From Candidatus Avelusimicrobium ruminicola (GTDB taxonomy: Bacteria; Elusimicrobiota; Elusimicrobia; Elusimicrobiales; Elusimicrobiaceae): a DNA stretch of 12,048 nt. A program made the position numbers and the translations under genes. The stretch covers positions 10,821 through 22,868 of the forward strand of contig ONQH01000023.1 in NCBI GenBank assembly GCA_900319885.1. The letters are read 5' to 3'. Shown piece after piece: positions 1 through 7,557 of the stretch (within the stretch, counting starts at the first letter, position 1; the number at the start of each line of letters is the position of its first letter). The notes under the pieces were generated by a model that saw only the letters and a program-made list of their open reading frames with translations, did no database searches and was not told the origin of the DNA.

Positions 1-692
1 TCAAAGCCAAAACCGGTACGATAATAACAGGGTTCGCTGACAAGGGCCTCTGCAAAAACTAAATCTTCCGGCGTGGTAATTTTGAAATTGGTATAATCGG
101 ACGGGACCAGTTGCACCGGTACTGCTAACTTTTCTACCAGTTGGGACTCATCCGTAGCGTCTTTTTCGTGGGCAAATTGGGCCAATGCTTTTACCAATAC
201 GTCACGCTGATAACACTGGGGCGTTTGCGCCGCCCACAATTTGGAACGGTCCAACGTGCGGGCAACTACTTCGTCGGCCCCCTCTTTAATAGTATCTTTC
301 ACCGGAACTGCCAACACAGCCGCCCCTTTTTCATACGCCACTTGCAGTGCTTGGGCAATATGCGCCGGATTTACCAGCGGACGGGCCCCATCATGCACCG
401 CAATTACGTCGGCCCGCGCGCTTACTTTTTGTACCCCGCTTACAACCGAAGCCAAACGCGTGGCCCCCGGATCGGCAAAGACTACGTCCGGCACAAATTG
501 TTCAATGAGCGCCCGGTTTTCTACGGGAGTAACTACCACAATTTCCCGCACACACGGACATTGCTTAAACGCCAAAATACTCCGCACGACCACCGGTTTT
601 CCGCCGATAGGAAGCAGTTGCTTGGGGCGGCCCATGCGGCTACCGGTCCCCCCTGCAACAATCACTACCGACGCAGAAAACGTTGTGCTCAT
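1..692 (-). CDS. ispDF: 2-C-methyl-D-erythritol 4-phosphate cytidylyltransferase, probably the IspD half of a bifunctional IspDF (3' end off window)
   Basis: IspD makes CDP-methylerythritol from CTP and MEP in the cytosolic non-mevalonate isoprenoid pathway. Translation from the ATG at 692 gives the nucleotide-binding loop AGGTGSRMGRPKQLLPIGG (residues 13-31), the VHDGARPLV motif (99-107), AQTPQCY (155-161), ATDESQLVE (179-187) and the NFKITTPEDL motif (202-211) with the conserved Lys, so the whole IspD domain is present. The frame has no stop. It continues after about residue 222 into RTGFGF followed by Asp or Glu, which matches the N-terminus of IspF (R-I-G-H-G-F-D, where Asp binds metal). 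I infer an IspD-IspF fusion, as known in Campylobacter and some alphaproteobacteria. It starts one base after the yacL stop (TAA-T-ATG), so it is co-transcribed and probably translationally coupled. The IspD identity is very secure; the fusion rests on about seven residues. Confidence 0.93.
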   Translation of the reverse strand, partial: MSTTFSASVVIVAGGTGSRMGRPKQLLPIGGKPVVVRSILAFKQCPCVREIVVVTPVENRALIEQFVPDVVFADPGATRLASVVSGVQKVSARADVIAVHDGARPLVNPAHIAQALQVAYEKGAAVLAVPVKDTIKEGADEVVARTLDRSKLWAAQTPQCYQRDVLVKALAQFAHEKDATDESQLVEKLAVPVQLVPSDYTNFKITTPEDLVFAEALVSEPCYYRTGFGF

Positions 693-693
693 A

Positions 694-1641
694 TTATTTT
701 ACTTTGGCAAAAATCATCCGGCCCGAAGATGTTTGATAAATAGACGATACGGATACTTCCACCCGTTTACCGATACATTTGCGTCCGTCCTCTACCACCA
801 CCATGGTGCCGTCGTCCAGGTAGCCAATGCCTTGTTCTTTTTCTTTTCCGTCTTTCATCACAAATAAGGACATGCTTTCCCCGGGCAATACCACCGGTTT
901 CAAAGCGGTAGCCAAGTCCGCCACGTTAAGGGCAGTCACTTTTTTAAGCGTGGTCAATTTGTTAATGGTGAAATCAAGCGTTACCACTTCCGCATCCAAA
1001 CTGCGGGCCAGTTTAACAATCTGCTCCGGCAAAGTAGGGGCTTTAGGCGTTTTGGACGTGTAACGCACTTCTACTTCTTTGCACTCTTGCAAGCGGGTAG
1101 CCACGTCTAATCCGCGGCGGCCGCGGGCCTGCTCCAGTTTGTCTTTGGAACGCGCCATGCGATTGAGTTCATCCACTACAAACACCGGGATAATAATCAC
1201 CCCGGATAAAAAGTTAATATCGCACAAATCCACAATGCGTCCATCTACTAATGCACTCAAATCGGCAATTTTTAAGTGATGACCCTTGTAAGAAAGACCT
1301 TCCATATCGCGCGATTTGATTAACGCGGCCAGCAAGCCAAACACCATAAAACCAATCAAAATTTGCCGGTTGTATTGATGCCAGAACGAGACGTCCGCCC
1401 CGCCGAAGAAATTCTGCATGGCATATCCAATAAGTGTATAGAGCATAAGCCCAATCATAATGCCTGTGCAGCCAATCATAATTTTAATCAGGCGCATGCG
1501 TTTGAAGAGCACTTCTCCCGCCACCACAATAGCACCACACAACAAACCGCCCCAGAAACTATTCCACGTCTTACCCAAAAAAGTATAGGTTACAAAAGGG
1601 AAAGCCACCAGGGTACAGATACGAAAAATCCAAATAGGCAT
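694..1641 (-). CDS. yacL: YacL-type membrane protein with PIN and TRAM domains
   Basis: About 315 residues, with four hydrophobic segments in roughly the first 120 residues. A PIN (PilT N-terminal) nuclease fold follows, with acidic residues in ADLSALVDGRIVDL, in VVDELN and in VVTLDFTINKL, then a C-terminal TRAM RNA-binding domain (LPGESMSLFVMKDGK to TSSGRMIFA). This is the domain order of Bacillus YacL, whose substrate is not established; membrane-tethered RNase activity is inferred from the fold. In Bacillus yacL also precedes ispD and ispF, so the neighbourhood supports the call. The frame stays open up to a TTG at 1692, but I chose the ATG at 1641 because GGGAGG (1650-1655) lies 8 bases upstream and the likely promoter at 1697-1702 would start transcription near 1690. 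An ATG at 1647 is only 2 bases from that site and is less likely. Confidence 0.9.
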   Translation of the reverse strand: MPIWIFRICTLVAFPFVTYTFLGKTWNSFWGGLLCGAIVVAGEVLFKRMRLIKIMIGCTGIMIGLMLYTLIGYAMQNFFGGADVSFWHQYNRQILIGFMVFGLLAALIKSRDMEGLSYKGHHLKIADLSALVDGRIVDLCDINFLSGVIIIPVFVVDELNRMARSKDKLEQARGRRGLDVATRLQECKEVEVRYTSKTPKAPTLPEQIVKLARSLDAEVVTLDFTINKLTTLKKVTALNVADLATALKPVVLPGESMSLFVMKDGKEKEQGIGYLDDGTMVVVEDGRKCIGKRVEVSVSSIYQTSSGRMIFAKVK

Positions 1642-1649
1642 AAACATAT

Positions 1650-1655
1650 CCTCCC
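1650..1655 (-). promoter_or_regulatory. Ribosome binding site deciding the yacL start
   Basis: GGGAGG on the minus strand lies 8 bases before the ATG at 1641 and 2 bases before the ATG at 1647. It lies inside the longer frame that begins with TTG at 1692, which argues for the internal start at 1641. Confidence 0.75.
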
Positions 1656-1696
1656 ATAATATAATAAGTAGGGCCAAGACCCAAAAATACAAATAT

Positions 1697-1705
1697 ATTT
1701 TAGCA
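1697..1705 (-). promoter_or_regulatory. Candidate extended -10 promoter for yacL-ispDF
   Basis: The minus strand reads TGC-TAAAAT, an extended -10 element. No good -35 hexamer lies 16-18 bases upstream, which extended -10 promoters can tolerate. Transcription would begin near 1690, giving a leader of about 50 bases before the ATG at 1641. Confidence 0.45.
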
Positions 1706-1847
1706 CTTTTTAGGCGTACTGTGTAGAAATTGTGTTGGTTAAAAAGGTCTCTCCCGCGGCTATATGAAAGAACCGTTACAAAGCACCTCTTATATTTTCC
1801 TTCTCTGTTTTCTAATCAATTTTTTGGGTACACAAAAGTGATTTTAG
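1706..1847. other. Divergent intergenic region between yacL and the transporter gene
   Basis: The full gap between the two divergent start codons is 244 bases and holds the two outward-facing promoter candidates listed separately. The stretch between them is AT-rich with no convincing open frame. I saw no clear operator: TGAAAGAACCGTTACA at 1764-1779 resembles a LacI/CcpA-type site only loosely and is not symmetric enough to call. Confidence 0.5.
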
Positions 1848-1856
1848 TGTTATAAT
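1848..1856 (+). promoter_or_regulatory. Extended -10 promoter of the transporter-malQ operon
   Basis: TGT-TATAAT is a perfect consensus extended -10. No good -35 is visible. The start of transcription would be near 1863, leaving a short leader of about 23 bases that contains the strong ribosome binding site at 1873-1880. Confidence 0.65.
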
Positions 1857-1872
1857 GGAAGTATCTACTTGG

Positions 1873-1880
1873 TAAGGAGG
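1873..1880 (+). promoter_or_regulatory. Strong ribosome binding site of the transporter gene
   Basis: TAAGGAGG, a near-perfect anti-16S match, lies 5 bases before the ATG at 1886 and fixes that start. Confidence 0.8.
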
Positions 1881-1885
1881 AAGTT

Positions 1886-3217
1886 ATGGAAAATACGCAA
1901 CGTCCGCCTAAGTCTTTTATGCAAATTATGTATATGTGCTTAGGCTTTTTTGGAATCCAATTTGGTTGGGCGCTACAGATGGGAAATATGAGTGCCATTT
2001 ATTCGCGCTTGGGAGCCAGTGAAGAGCAAATCCCCATGTTGTGGCTGGCCGCCCCGGTAACCGGGCTGTTGGTGCAACCGCTGGTGGGTTATTTTAGCGA
2101 CCGCACGTGGTGCCGCTTGGGCAGACGCCGCCCGTATTTTTTAGGTGGGGCGATTTTCTCCGTTTTTGCGTTATTTTTAATGCCGCAAGCCACCGCCATT
2201 TGGATGGCCGTGATTGCCCTGTGGATTTTGGATTCTTCCGTCAACGTAAGCATGGAACCGTTCCGCGCGTTTGTAGGTGATTTGTTGCCTGAACGGCAAC
2301 GCAAAACCGGGTATGCTATGCAAAGCGTGATGATTGGCGCCGGGGCTGTTATTGCTTCTTTCTTGCCGCAGATTTTAACGTACTTTGGCGTAAGCACAGA
2401 GGCTCCTATCGGGCATATCCCCGCTACGGTACGCTATTCCTTTTATATTGGCGCCGTTGTACTGTTGGTAGCCATTACCGCTACAGTCGTTACCACGCCG
2501 GAATATCCGCCCGCCAATATGGAAGAATTTAAATCCTTACAAAAAAAATCGTTTGATCCGCTCCACTCCTTAAAAGAAATGTGGACCGCCCTAATTACCA
2601 TGCCGCAAACCATGCGCCGTTTGGCCGTAGTGCAGTTCTTTACGTGGGCCGCTTTCATGGTGATGTGGGTCTATTTTACACCCGGGATTGCCAGCGGTGT
2701 TTTCCACGCGGTACCCGGTACCCCCGAATATGAAACCGCCGCTAACTGGGGCAGCAGTTGCTTTGGTATTTATAACGGGGTAGCCTTTGGGTTTGCTTTT
2801 GCGCTATTGTGGTTGACCACTAAATTTTCGGCCAAGATTATTCACATTGTTTGTTTAACCATTGGCGGCTTAGGGTTAGCCAGTTTAGGACTTACCCTTT
2901 TTGGCGTACAATTTAGTAAAATGAGTTTGATTATACCGATGGTCTGCATTGGGATTGCATGGAGCAGTATTTTGTCCATGCCCTACGCCATGCTTTCCAA
3001 CGCGCTACCGGCTGAAAAAATGGGTTTCTATATGGGCGTGTTTAACTTCTTTATCGTTATCCCGCAAATTTGTGTGAACCTGTTCTTCGGCCCGTTTATG
3101 AAACACGCGTTGGGTGGCAGTGCCATTGCAGCCGTAGGGGTAGGCGGATTGAGTTTGTTAGTGGCCGCCGCATTTACGCTGTGGGTGCAAGAACACCGCG
3201 CAGAACAAAAAGGGTAA
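1886..3217 (+). CDS. MFS transporter of the sucrose/SLC45-like type, probably for maltose or other alpha-glucosides
   Basis: A 443-residue inner-membrane protein with about 12 hydrophobic segments, the usual MFS size. Between segments 2 and 3 it has SDRTWCRLGRRRP (residues 71-83), whose RxGRRRP core is the signature of plant sucrose transporters, animal SLC45 proteins and their bacterial relatives. In segment 4 it has a conserved Asp-Asn-Pro-Arg pattern in LDSSVNVSMEPFRAFVGDL (115-133). Family members are mostly proton-coupled disaccharide symporters. The next gene, 6 bases downstream, is a 4-alpha-glucanotransferase, so maltose or short maltodextrins are the likely cargo; this is inferred from context. 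An extended -10 promoter and a strong ribosome binding site precede it. No signal peptide is expected. The transport class is clear; the substrate is not proven. Confidence 0.88.
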   Translation: MENTQRPPKSFMQIMYMCLGFFGIQFGWALQMGNMSAIYSRLGASEEQIPMLWLAAPVTGLLVQPLVGYFSDRTWCRLGRRRPYFLGGAIFSVFALFLMPQATAIWMAVIALWILDSSVNVSMEPFRAFVGDLLPERQRKTGYAMQSVMIGAGAVIASFLPQILTYFGVSTEAPIGHIPATVRYSFYIGAVVLLVAITATVVTTPEYPPANMEEFKSLQKKSFDPLHSLKEMWTALITMPQTMRRLAVVQFFTWAAFMVMWVYFTPGIASGVFHAVPGTPEYETAANWGSSCFGIYNGVAFGFAFALLWLTTKFSAKIIHIVCLTIGGLGLASLGLTLFGVQFSKMSLIIPMVCIGIAWSSILSMPYAMLSNALPAEKMGFYMGVFNFFIVIPQICVNLFFGPFMKHALGGSAIAAVGVGGLSLLVAAAFTLWVQEHRAEQKG

Positions 3218-3223
3218 AATTAC

Positions 3224-5122
3224 ATGAAACTGTCTTTTAATGTAAACTATAAAACAGTATGGGGCGAAACGCTCCATGCTGTTTTATATCGTGCGCACGC
3301 GGGTGCAAACGAAAACAAAATCAATATTCCCCTCTCCACCAAAGATGGCCAAAACTGGACAGGGCATATCCTCCTGGAATTTAATCAACCGATTGCCATG
3401 TCGTACCATTATGAAGTACGGCGCGACAAACAAGTAGTCCGCCGGGAGTGGAATTTGATTGCGCGTATTTTGCCGGTGGACCCGAAAATTACGCACTATA
3501 CATTACAAGACACGTGGCGCGATTTACCGCGCGAATCCTGGTTGCAGACTTCGGCAATTACCGACGTATTTGTCAAACGTACCCGCCAACCGAACAAACC
3601 TTTTACCTTGTTTAACCGCACGCTGGTACTGCGTGTGGAAGCCGCCCAGTTAAAGGCTCATGAATCGCTATGGATTGGCGGTTCCTCCAAAGAATTGGGC
3701 AACTGGAATCCATCACACGCCAAAGCACTTACAGAAACGGAACCCAATGTGTGGACCGTCTGTCTAGATGCAGACCAACTGCCGGCTAAACTGCAATACA
3801 AATTTTTTATTCAATCCCCCAACGGAGTACGTTGGGAAGACAGTTCCAACCGCACCTTACTGCGCCCAAAGTTAGAAACCAAAACTGTTTATGTATTGGA
3901 GGGACTGCGACCGCATTTTAAGGAAGAAAAACCTTTCCGCGCCGCCGGAACGGTCATCCCGGTATTTTCTCTTAAACGGGAAAACGGGTGGGGCGTAGGT
4001 GATTTTGGCGACTTAAAACCGCTCACGGATTGGGCCGCTAAAACGCATCAAAAAGTGTTGCAATTTTTGCCGGTAAACGATACAATCCTCACGCATACCT
4101 GGCAAGATTCTTACCCGTATAATGCCGTCTCTGTGTACGCCCTCCACCCGTTGTATATGAACTTGGATGATTTACCCAAACTGGACGCAGAACAATACGC
4201 TAAATTTGATAAAAAACGCCAAGAACTTAACGCGTTACCCCAAGTAGACTATGAAGGCGCACTGCAATTAAAACTAGATTATCTGCGCGCAGTCTATCAA
4301 GCCCATGGGCAAGAAGCCTTAGCCACTGCGGCTTTCCGGCAATTCTTTGTAGCGCAGGTTCATTGGCTGCCGGCTTATGCCATGTTTAGCGTGCTGCGCG
4401 ATAAATACCACACCGCCCACTTTGCCGATTGGCCGGAACATGCTCAATTTTCGTATGATGATCTGCTGGCATTTTGCGCGCCCAAATCGCCCAACTATGA
4501 CCAAGTATGCTTTTGGTATTATGTACAATTTATGTTGCATACGCAACTAGTCCAAGCCGCCCAGTATGCCCGGGAACACGGAGTCATTTTGAAAGGCGAT
4601 ATCCCCATAGGGATTTCCCCCGATAGCGTGGAAGCCTGGACGGAACCGTCGTTATTTCACTTAAACGCACAAGCCGGGGCCCCGCCGGATGACTTTTCGG
4701 CCACCGGACAGAACTGGGGATTCCCCACCTATAATTGGCAAGCCATGGCCAAAGACGGTTACCGCTGGTGGAAACGCCGTTTCACACACATGGCCAATTA
4801 TTTTGATGCGTACCGCATTGACCATATCTTGGGATTTTTCCGCATATGGCAAATTCCTTTGCACAGTGTAGAAGGACTTTTGGGGCATTTCACCCCGGCC
4901 CTCCCGTTTGACGCGGCGGAACTGGCTTCCCTTAAATTTACATTTAAGAAAGAGTATCTCTCCCCGCTGATTACGGAAGAATATCTTGCCGAAAAATTGG
5001 GTGATTTGGCCGAGCAAGCCAAAACCCAATTCTTACAGCAAAACGCAAACGGCACCTACCAACTGCGCGAAGAATACAACACCCAACGCAAAGTACACCA
5101 ATGTGCTCTTTGTAGCCGATGA
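3224..5122 (+). CDS. malQ: 4-alpha-glucanotransferase (GH77, DPE2-like with two CBM20 domains), N-terminal part of a frame-broken gene
   Basis: This open part encodes 632 residues. Residues 1-105 and about 127-215 are two starch-binding CBM20 domains; the second has the typical LWIGGSSKELGNWNPSHAKAL segment split over residues 149-169. The GH77 barrel starts near residue 240 (FSLKRENGWGVGDFGDL, 248-264). The catalytic nucleophile is Asp533 in YRIDHILG. The enzyme would disproportionate maltodextrins in the cytosol, after import by the upstream transporter. The frame fails after about residue 624 (EYNTQRKV): the next eight codons are unrelated and end in a stop at 5122. The acid/base Glu and the third catalytic Asp lie downstream in another frame, so this product alone should be inactive. 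There is no strong Shine-Dalgarno site; the gene starts 6 bases after the transporter stop and is probably coupled to it. Confidence 0.85.
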   Translation: MKLSFNVNYKTVWGETLHAVLYRAHAGANENKINIPLSTKDGQNWTGHILLEFNQPIAMSYHYEVRRDKQVVRREWNLIARILPVDPKITHYTLQDTWRDLPRESWLQTSAITDVFVKRTRQPNKPFTLFNRTLVLRVEAAQLKAHESLWIGGSSKELGNWNPSHAKALTETEPNVWTVCLDADQLPAKLQYKFFIQSPNGVRWEDSSNRTLLRPKLETKTVYVLEGLRPHFKEEKPFRAAGTVIPVFSLKRENGWGVGDFGDLKPLTDWAAKTHQKVLQFLPVNDTILTHTWQDSYPYNAVSVYALHPLYMNLDDLPKLDAEQYAKFDKKRQELNALPQVDYEGALQLKLDYLRAVYQAHGQEALATAAFRQFFVAQVHWLPAYAMFSVLRDKYHTAHFADWPEHAQFSYDDLLAFCAPKSPNYDQVCFWYYVQFMLHTQLVQAAQYAREHGVILKGDIPIGISPDSVEAWTEPSLFHLNAQAGAPPDDFSATGQNWGFPTYNWQAMAKDGYRWWKRRFTHMANYFDAYRIDHILGFFRIWQIPLHSVEGLLGHFTPALPFDAAELASLKFTFKKEYLSPLITEEYLAEKLGDLAEQAKTQFLQQNANGTYQLREEYNTQRKVHQCALCSR

Positions 5123-5834
5123 AGCCGAGCCGACTAAATATCATCCGCGTATTGCGGCCCTTACCGACGGATATTTCAAAACCTTATCCGCCGACGAACA
5201 AGCCGCCTTTACGCGTCTGTACAATTACTATTTCTTCTCGCGCCACAATGATTTTTGGGCGCAAGAAGCGCTTAAGAAACTGCCGGATTTAACACAGGCT
5301 ACCCGCATGTTGGCTTGTGCCGAAGACCTAGGAATGATCCCCGATTGCGTTAAACCCGTCATGCAGCAGTTGCAACTTTTGTCGCTGGAAATTCAACGTA
5401 TGCCCAAGCAATTAGGCGCAACGTTTGATGACAGCAAGAAATATCCGTATCTTTCCGTGGCTACGCCATCCACGCATGACATGTCCGTCTTGCGGGCGTG
5501 GTGGCAGGAAGAACCGCAACGCACGCAGAAGTTCTATAACAACGTACTGGGTAAAAAAGGAACCGCCCCCAAAGAAGCCGATACCGAAATTTGCACGCAA
5601 ATTTTGCGTATGCACCTAGCCAGCCCGTCTATGTTAGCCTTGATTGGGCTGCAAGATTGGACCAGCATGGACGCGGCCTTGCGCGGCAAAGACCCGCAAG
5701 CCGAACGCATTAACGTACCGGCCAACCCCAAACATTATTGGCGCTACCGGATGCCCATGACGTTGGAACAGTTGCTTGCGGCTGACGAGTTTAATGCCAA
5801 GTTGCAGCAAATGATTGATAAAAACAATCGCTAG
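5091..5834 (+). pseudogene. malQ: Displaced C-terminal part of the GH77 4-alpha-glucanotransferase
   Basis: The rest of malQ continues in the third forward frame from about KYTNVLFVAD at 5091. It includes KYHPRIAAL, SRHNDFW, CAEDLGMIP with the acid/base Glu (codon 5322-5324), SLEIQRMPK, and the STHD motif with the third catalytic Asp (codon 5478-5480), and ends normally at TAG 5834. Read as one protein, the two parts would total about 870 residues. From memory of the Bacteroides-type family, around 30-40 residues normally separate NTQRK from the NVLFV block; here they are almost adjacent. The lesion therefore looks like a small deletion that also shifted the frame, not a single-base error. 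An ATG at 4986 opens this frame, but everything before about 5091 in it is out-of-frame sequence. It may be a true pseudogene or an assembly fault. Confidence 0.8.
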
Positions 5835-5851
5835 ACTAAAATTACTCATCT

Positions 5852-5881
5852 AAAAACCCTCGGTTAAAGCCGAGGGTTTTT
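5852..5881. terminator. Bidirectional intrinsic terminator between convergent operons
   Basis: A perfect 7-bp stem, CCCTCGG (5857-5863) with CCGAGGG (5870-5876), encloses a 6-base loop. Five A residues lie before it and five T residues after it, so each strand gives a hairpin followed by a U-run. It lies 17 bases after the malQ stop and 16 bases after the carboxyltransferase stop, and can serve both. Confidence 0.93.
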
Positions 5882-5897
5882 AGTATGTACTTATTTT

Positions 5898-7502
5898 TTA
5901 CAAAGGGATATTCCCTTTATGCGGATTGCGTTTGGGATCGCGCTTGCCGACTAACACCTGGAAGGCGCGAATAATTTTATGGCGCGCCTGGGACGGTTCA
6001 ATAACCTCGTCAATAGAACCGTTGGTAGCGGCTTGGTAAGGCGAGGCAAATTTGTCGGAATACTCTTGCGTCATTTTTTGTTTGAGTTCTTCCTTCTTTG
6101 CCTCGTCTGTTTCTTTTTTAAGATCACGCGAATACAAAATTTCTACTGCACCGCGCGGCCCCATGACTGCAATTTCCGCTGACGGAAACGCAAAGTTAAA
6201 ATCGCCGCGTAAATACTTGGACCCCATGGCAATATACGCCCCTCCGTACGCTTTGCGCAGTACGAGTGTTACCTTGGGAATAGAGGCTTCCGCATAAGCG
6301 TAAAGGAGTTTAGCCCCGTGGCGAATAATTCCCCCGTGTTCCTGTGCCACGCCGGGCAAATAGCCGCCCGTGTCCACCAAGGTTAACAGCGGAATATTAA
6401 ACGCATTTAAGAAGCGAATAAAGCGCGCGGCTTTGTCGCTGGCATCGCAATCCAGCGCGCCCCCCATGACCGCCGGGTTATTAGCCACCACACCTACCAC
6501 GCGGCCCCCTAAGCGGATAAATCCAATCACTACGTTTTTAGCAAAATTTTGGTGGATTTCAAAAAAGCCGAAATCGTCCGCCAACCGCCAAATGACATGC
6601 TGGATACGAAACGCTTTTTTAGGATCCATTTCGCACACCCGTTCCAAAACGGTAACGGGGCGGCTGACTAGGTCGCTCGTGGTTTGCAAGGGCGGGTTTT
6701 CTTCGCAGTTTTGCGGTAGAAAGGAAAGCAATTCGCGCACTTGGCGGAAACAATCCTGCTCGGACTTAGCCACAAACTGGCACACGCCGCTTTTTTCACT
6801 ATGCGGCACACTGCCCCCTAACGTGTCAAAGTCCACTTCTTCGCCGGTGGCGGCTTTGACGGCACCCGGCCCGGTAATAAACATATGGCTGATGCCTTCT
6901 ACCATAAAGATAAAATCCGTCAGTGCCGGGGAATACGCTGCCCCCCCCGCACACGGGCCTAAAATGATAGAAATTTGCGGAATAATACCGGAGGCTTTGA
7001 CGTTGCGGTAGAAAATTTCCCCAAATCCGTTTAGGCTGTCTACGCCTTCCTGAATACGCGCACCGCCGGAATCCAACAAACCGATAACCGGAATTTTGGC
7101 GTCAATGGCGCGGTCCATAAGCGCGGCAATTTTCTGCGCGTGCGCTAACCCCAGCGAGCCGCCCAGTTGCGTAAAATCTTGGGCATACAAGGCCACTTCA
7201 CGCCCGTTGATGCGGCCAAACCCGGTAATCACACCGTCGCCTTTGATATGTTTGTCTTTGATACCAAAGTCACTGCACGAGCTTTCCATCAAGCTCTTAA
7301 TTTCAATAAAACTGTCTTTATCTAATAAATAGGAGATACGTTCCCGCGCGGTCATCTTGCCCTTATCGTGCTGGGCCTTGATGCGTTCTTCGCCGGCACC
7401 TTTGAGTGCGTCTTGAGAAATTTGGCGGAATTTTACCAATTTTTCCGGCGCAGGCTCATTAGAAGGTTTATCAAGTCTGGGGTCTTCAAATAGTTCATTC
7501 AT
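5898..7502 (-). CDS. Acyl-CoA carboxylase carboxyltransferase (beta) subunit, PccB/MmdA family
   Basis: A 534-residue protein of normal family length with both crotonase-like halves. The N-half has SGGARIQEGVDSLNGFGEIF (145-164) and GPCAGGAAYSPALTDF (182-197). The C-half has DTGGYLPGVAQEHGG (377-391) and RKAYGGAYIAMGSK (416-429). The tail ends in the typical GNIPL. The enzyme moves carboxyl from biotin on a carrier to an acyl-CoA, giving malonyl- or methylmalonyl-CoA, or acts in reverse in decarboxylase complexes. Ile424, aligned by eye, sits where Streptomyces AccB has Ile and the propionyl-specific PccB has Asp, so acetyl-CoA may be accepted; this is tentative. No biotin carboxylase or biotin carrier gene is in the window. 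It follows the synthase and PPTase genes, which suggests extender supply. The start is the ATG at 7502, with GGAGGG at 7507-7512; the open frame extends only to a TTG at 7514 that overlaps this site. Confidence 0.92.
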   Translation of the reverse strand: MNELFEDPRLDKPSNEPAPEKLVKFRQISQDALKGAGEERIKAQHDKGKMTARERISYLLDKDSFIEIKSLMESSCSDFGIKDKHIKGDGVITGFGRINGREVALYAQDFTQLGGSLGLAHAQKIAALMDRAIDAKIPVIGLLDSGGARIQEGVDSLNGFGEIFYRNVKASGIIPQISIILGPCAGGAAYSPALTDFIFMVEGISHMFITGPGAVKAATGEEVDFDTLGGSVPHSEKSGVCQFVAKSEQDCFRQVRELLSFLPQNCEENPPLQTTSDLVSRPVTVLERVCEMDPKKAFRIQHVIWRLADDFGFFEIHQNFAKNVVIGFIRLGGRVVGVVANNPAVMGGALDCDASDKAARFIRFLNAFNIPLLTLVDTGGYLPGVAQEHGGIIRHGAKLLYAYAEASIPKVTLVLRKAYGGAYIAMGSKYLRGDFNFAFPSAEIAVMGPRGAVEILYSRDLKKETDEAKKEELKQKMTQEYSDKFASPYQAATNGSIDEVIEPSQARHKIIRAFQVLVGKRDPKRNPHKGNIPL

Positions 7503-7506
7503 AAGT

Positions 7507-7512
7507 CCCTCC
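7507..7512 (-). promoter_or_regulatory. Ribosome binding site deciding the carboxyltransferase start
   Basis: GGAGGG on the minus strand lies 4 bases before the ATG at 7502. The in-frame TTG at 7514 overlaps this site and would have no ribosome binding site of its own, so the ATG is preferred. Confidence 0.75.
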
Positions 7513-7521
7513 AAAGTATTA

Positions 7522-7543
7522 CTTATATTTTACTAAATATAAG
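7522..7543. repeat. Perfect AT-rich inverted repeat in the gap before the carboxyltransferase gene
   Basis: CTTATATTT (7522-7530) and AAATATAAG (7535-7543) are exact reverse complements around a 4-base spacer. It lies in the 55-base gap between the PPTase stop and the carboxyltransferase start. On the minus strand it contains TAAAAT, a possible -10, with only a weak GTGTTA hexamer 17 bases upstream. It could be an operator over an internal promoter or a weak mRNA hairpin; it lacks the GC stem of a terminator. Confidence 0.5.
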
Positions 7544-7557
7544 CCAATATAACACCC

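Noticed and set aside
141..867. Two long overlapping plus-strand frames across the ispD region
   Set aside because: They lie opposite a clear ispD and the end of yacL, have low-complexity composition, and show no recognisable domain.
1741..1774. Weak hairpin with a T-run on the minus strand in the divergent gap
   Set aside because: The stem has a mismatch and several wobble pairs, and no gene ends there that would need a terminator.
1816..1998. Minus-strand 60-codon frame over the start of the transporter gene
   Set aside because: It overlaps the transporter promoter, ribosome binding site and first codons, and has no features of its own.
4661..5055. Minus-strand frames opposite malQ
   Set aside because: They are antisense to the conserved GH77 barrel with its catalytic motif and have no ribosome binding site or family resemblance.
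5086..5125. Programmed ribosomal frameshift in malQ
   Set aside because: I see no convincing slippery heptamer with a downstream structure, and the apparent loss of family residues at the same point fits a deletion better.
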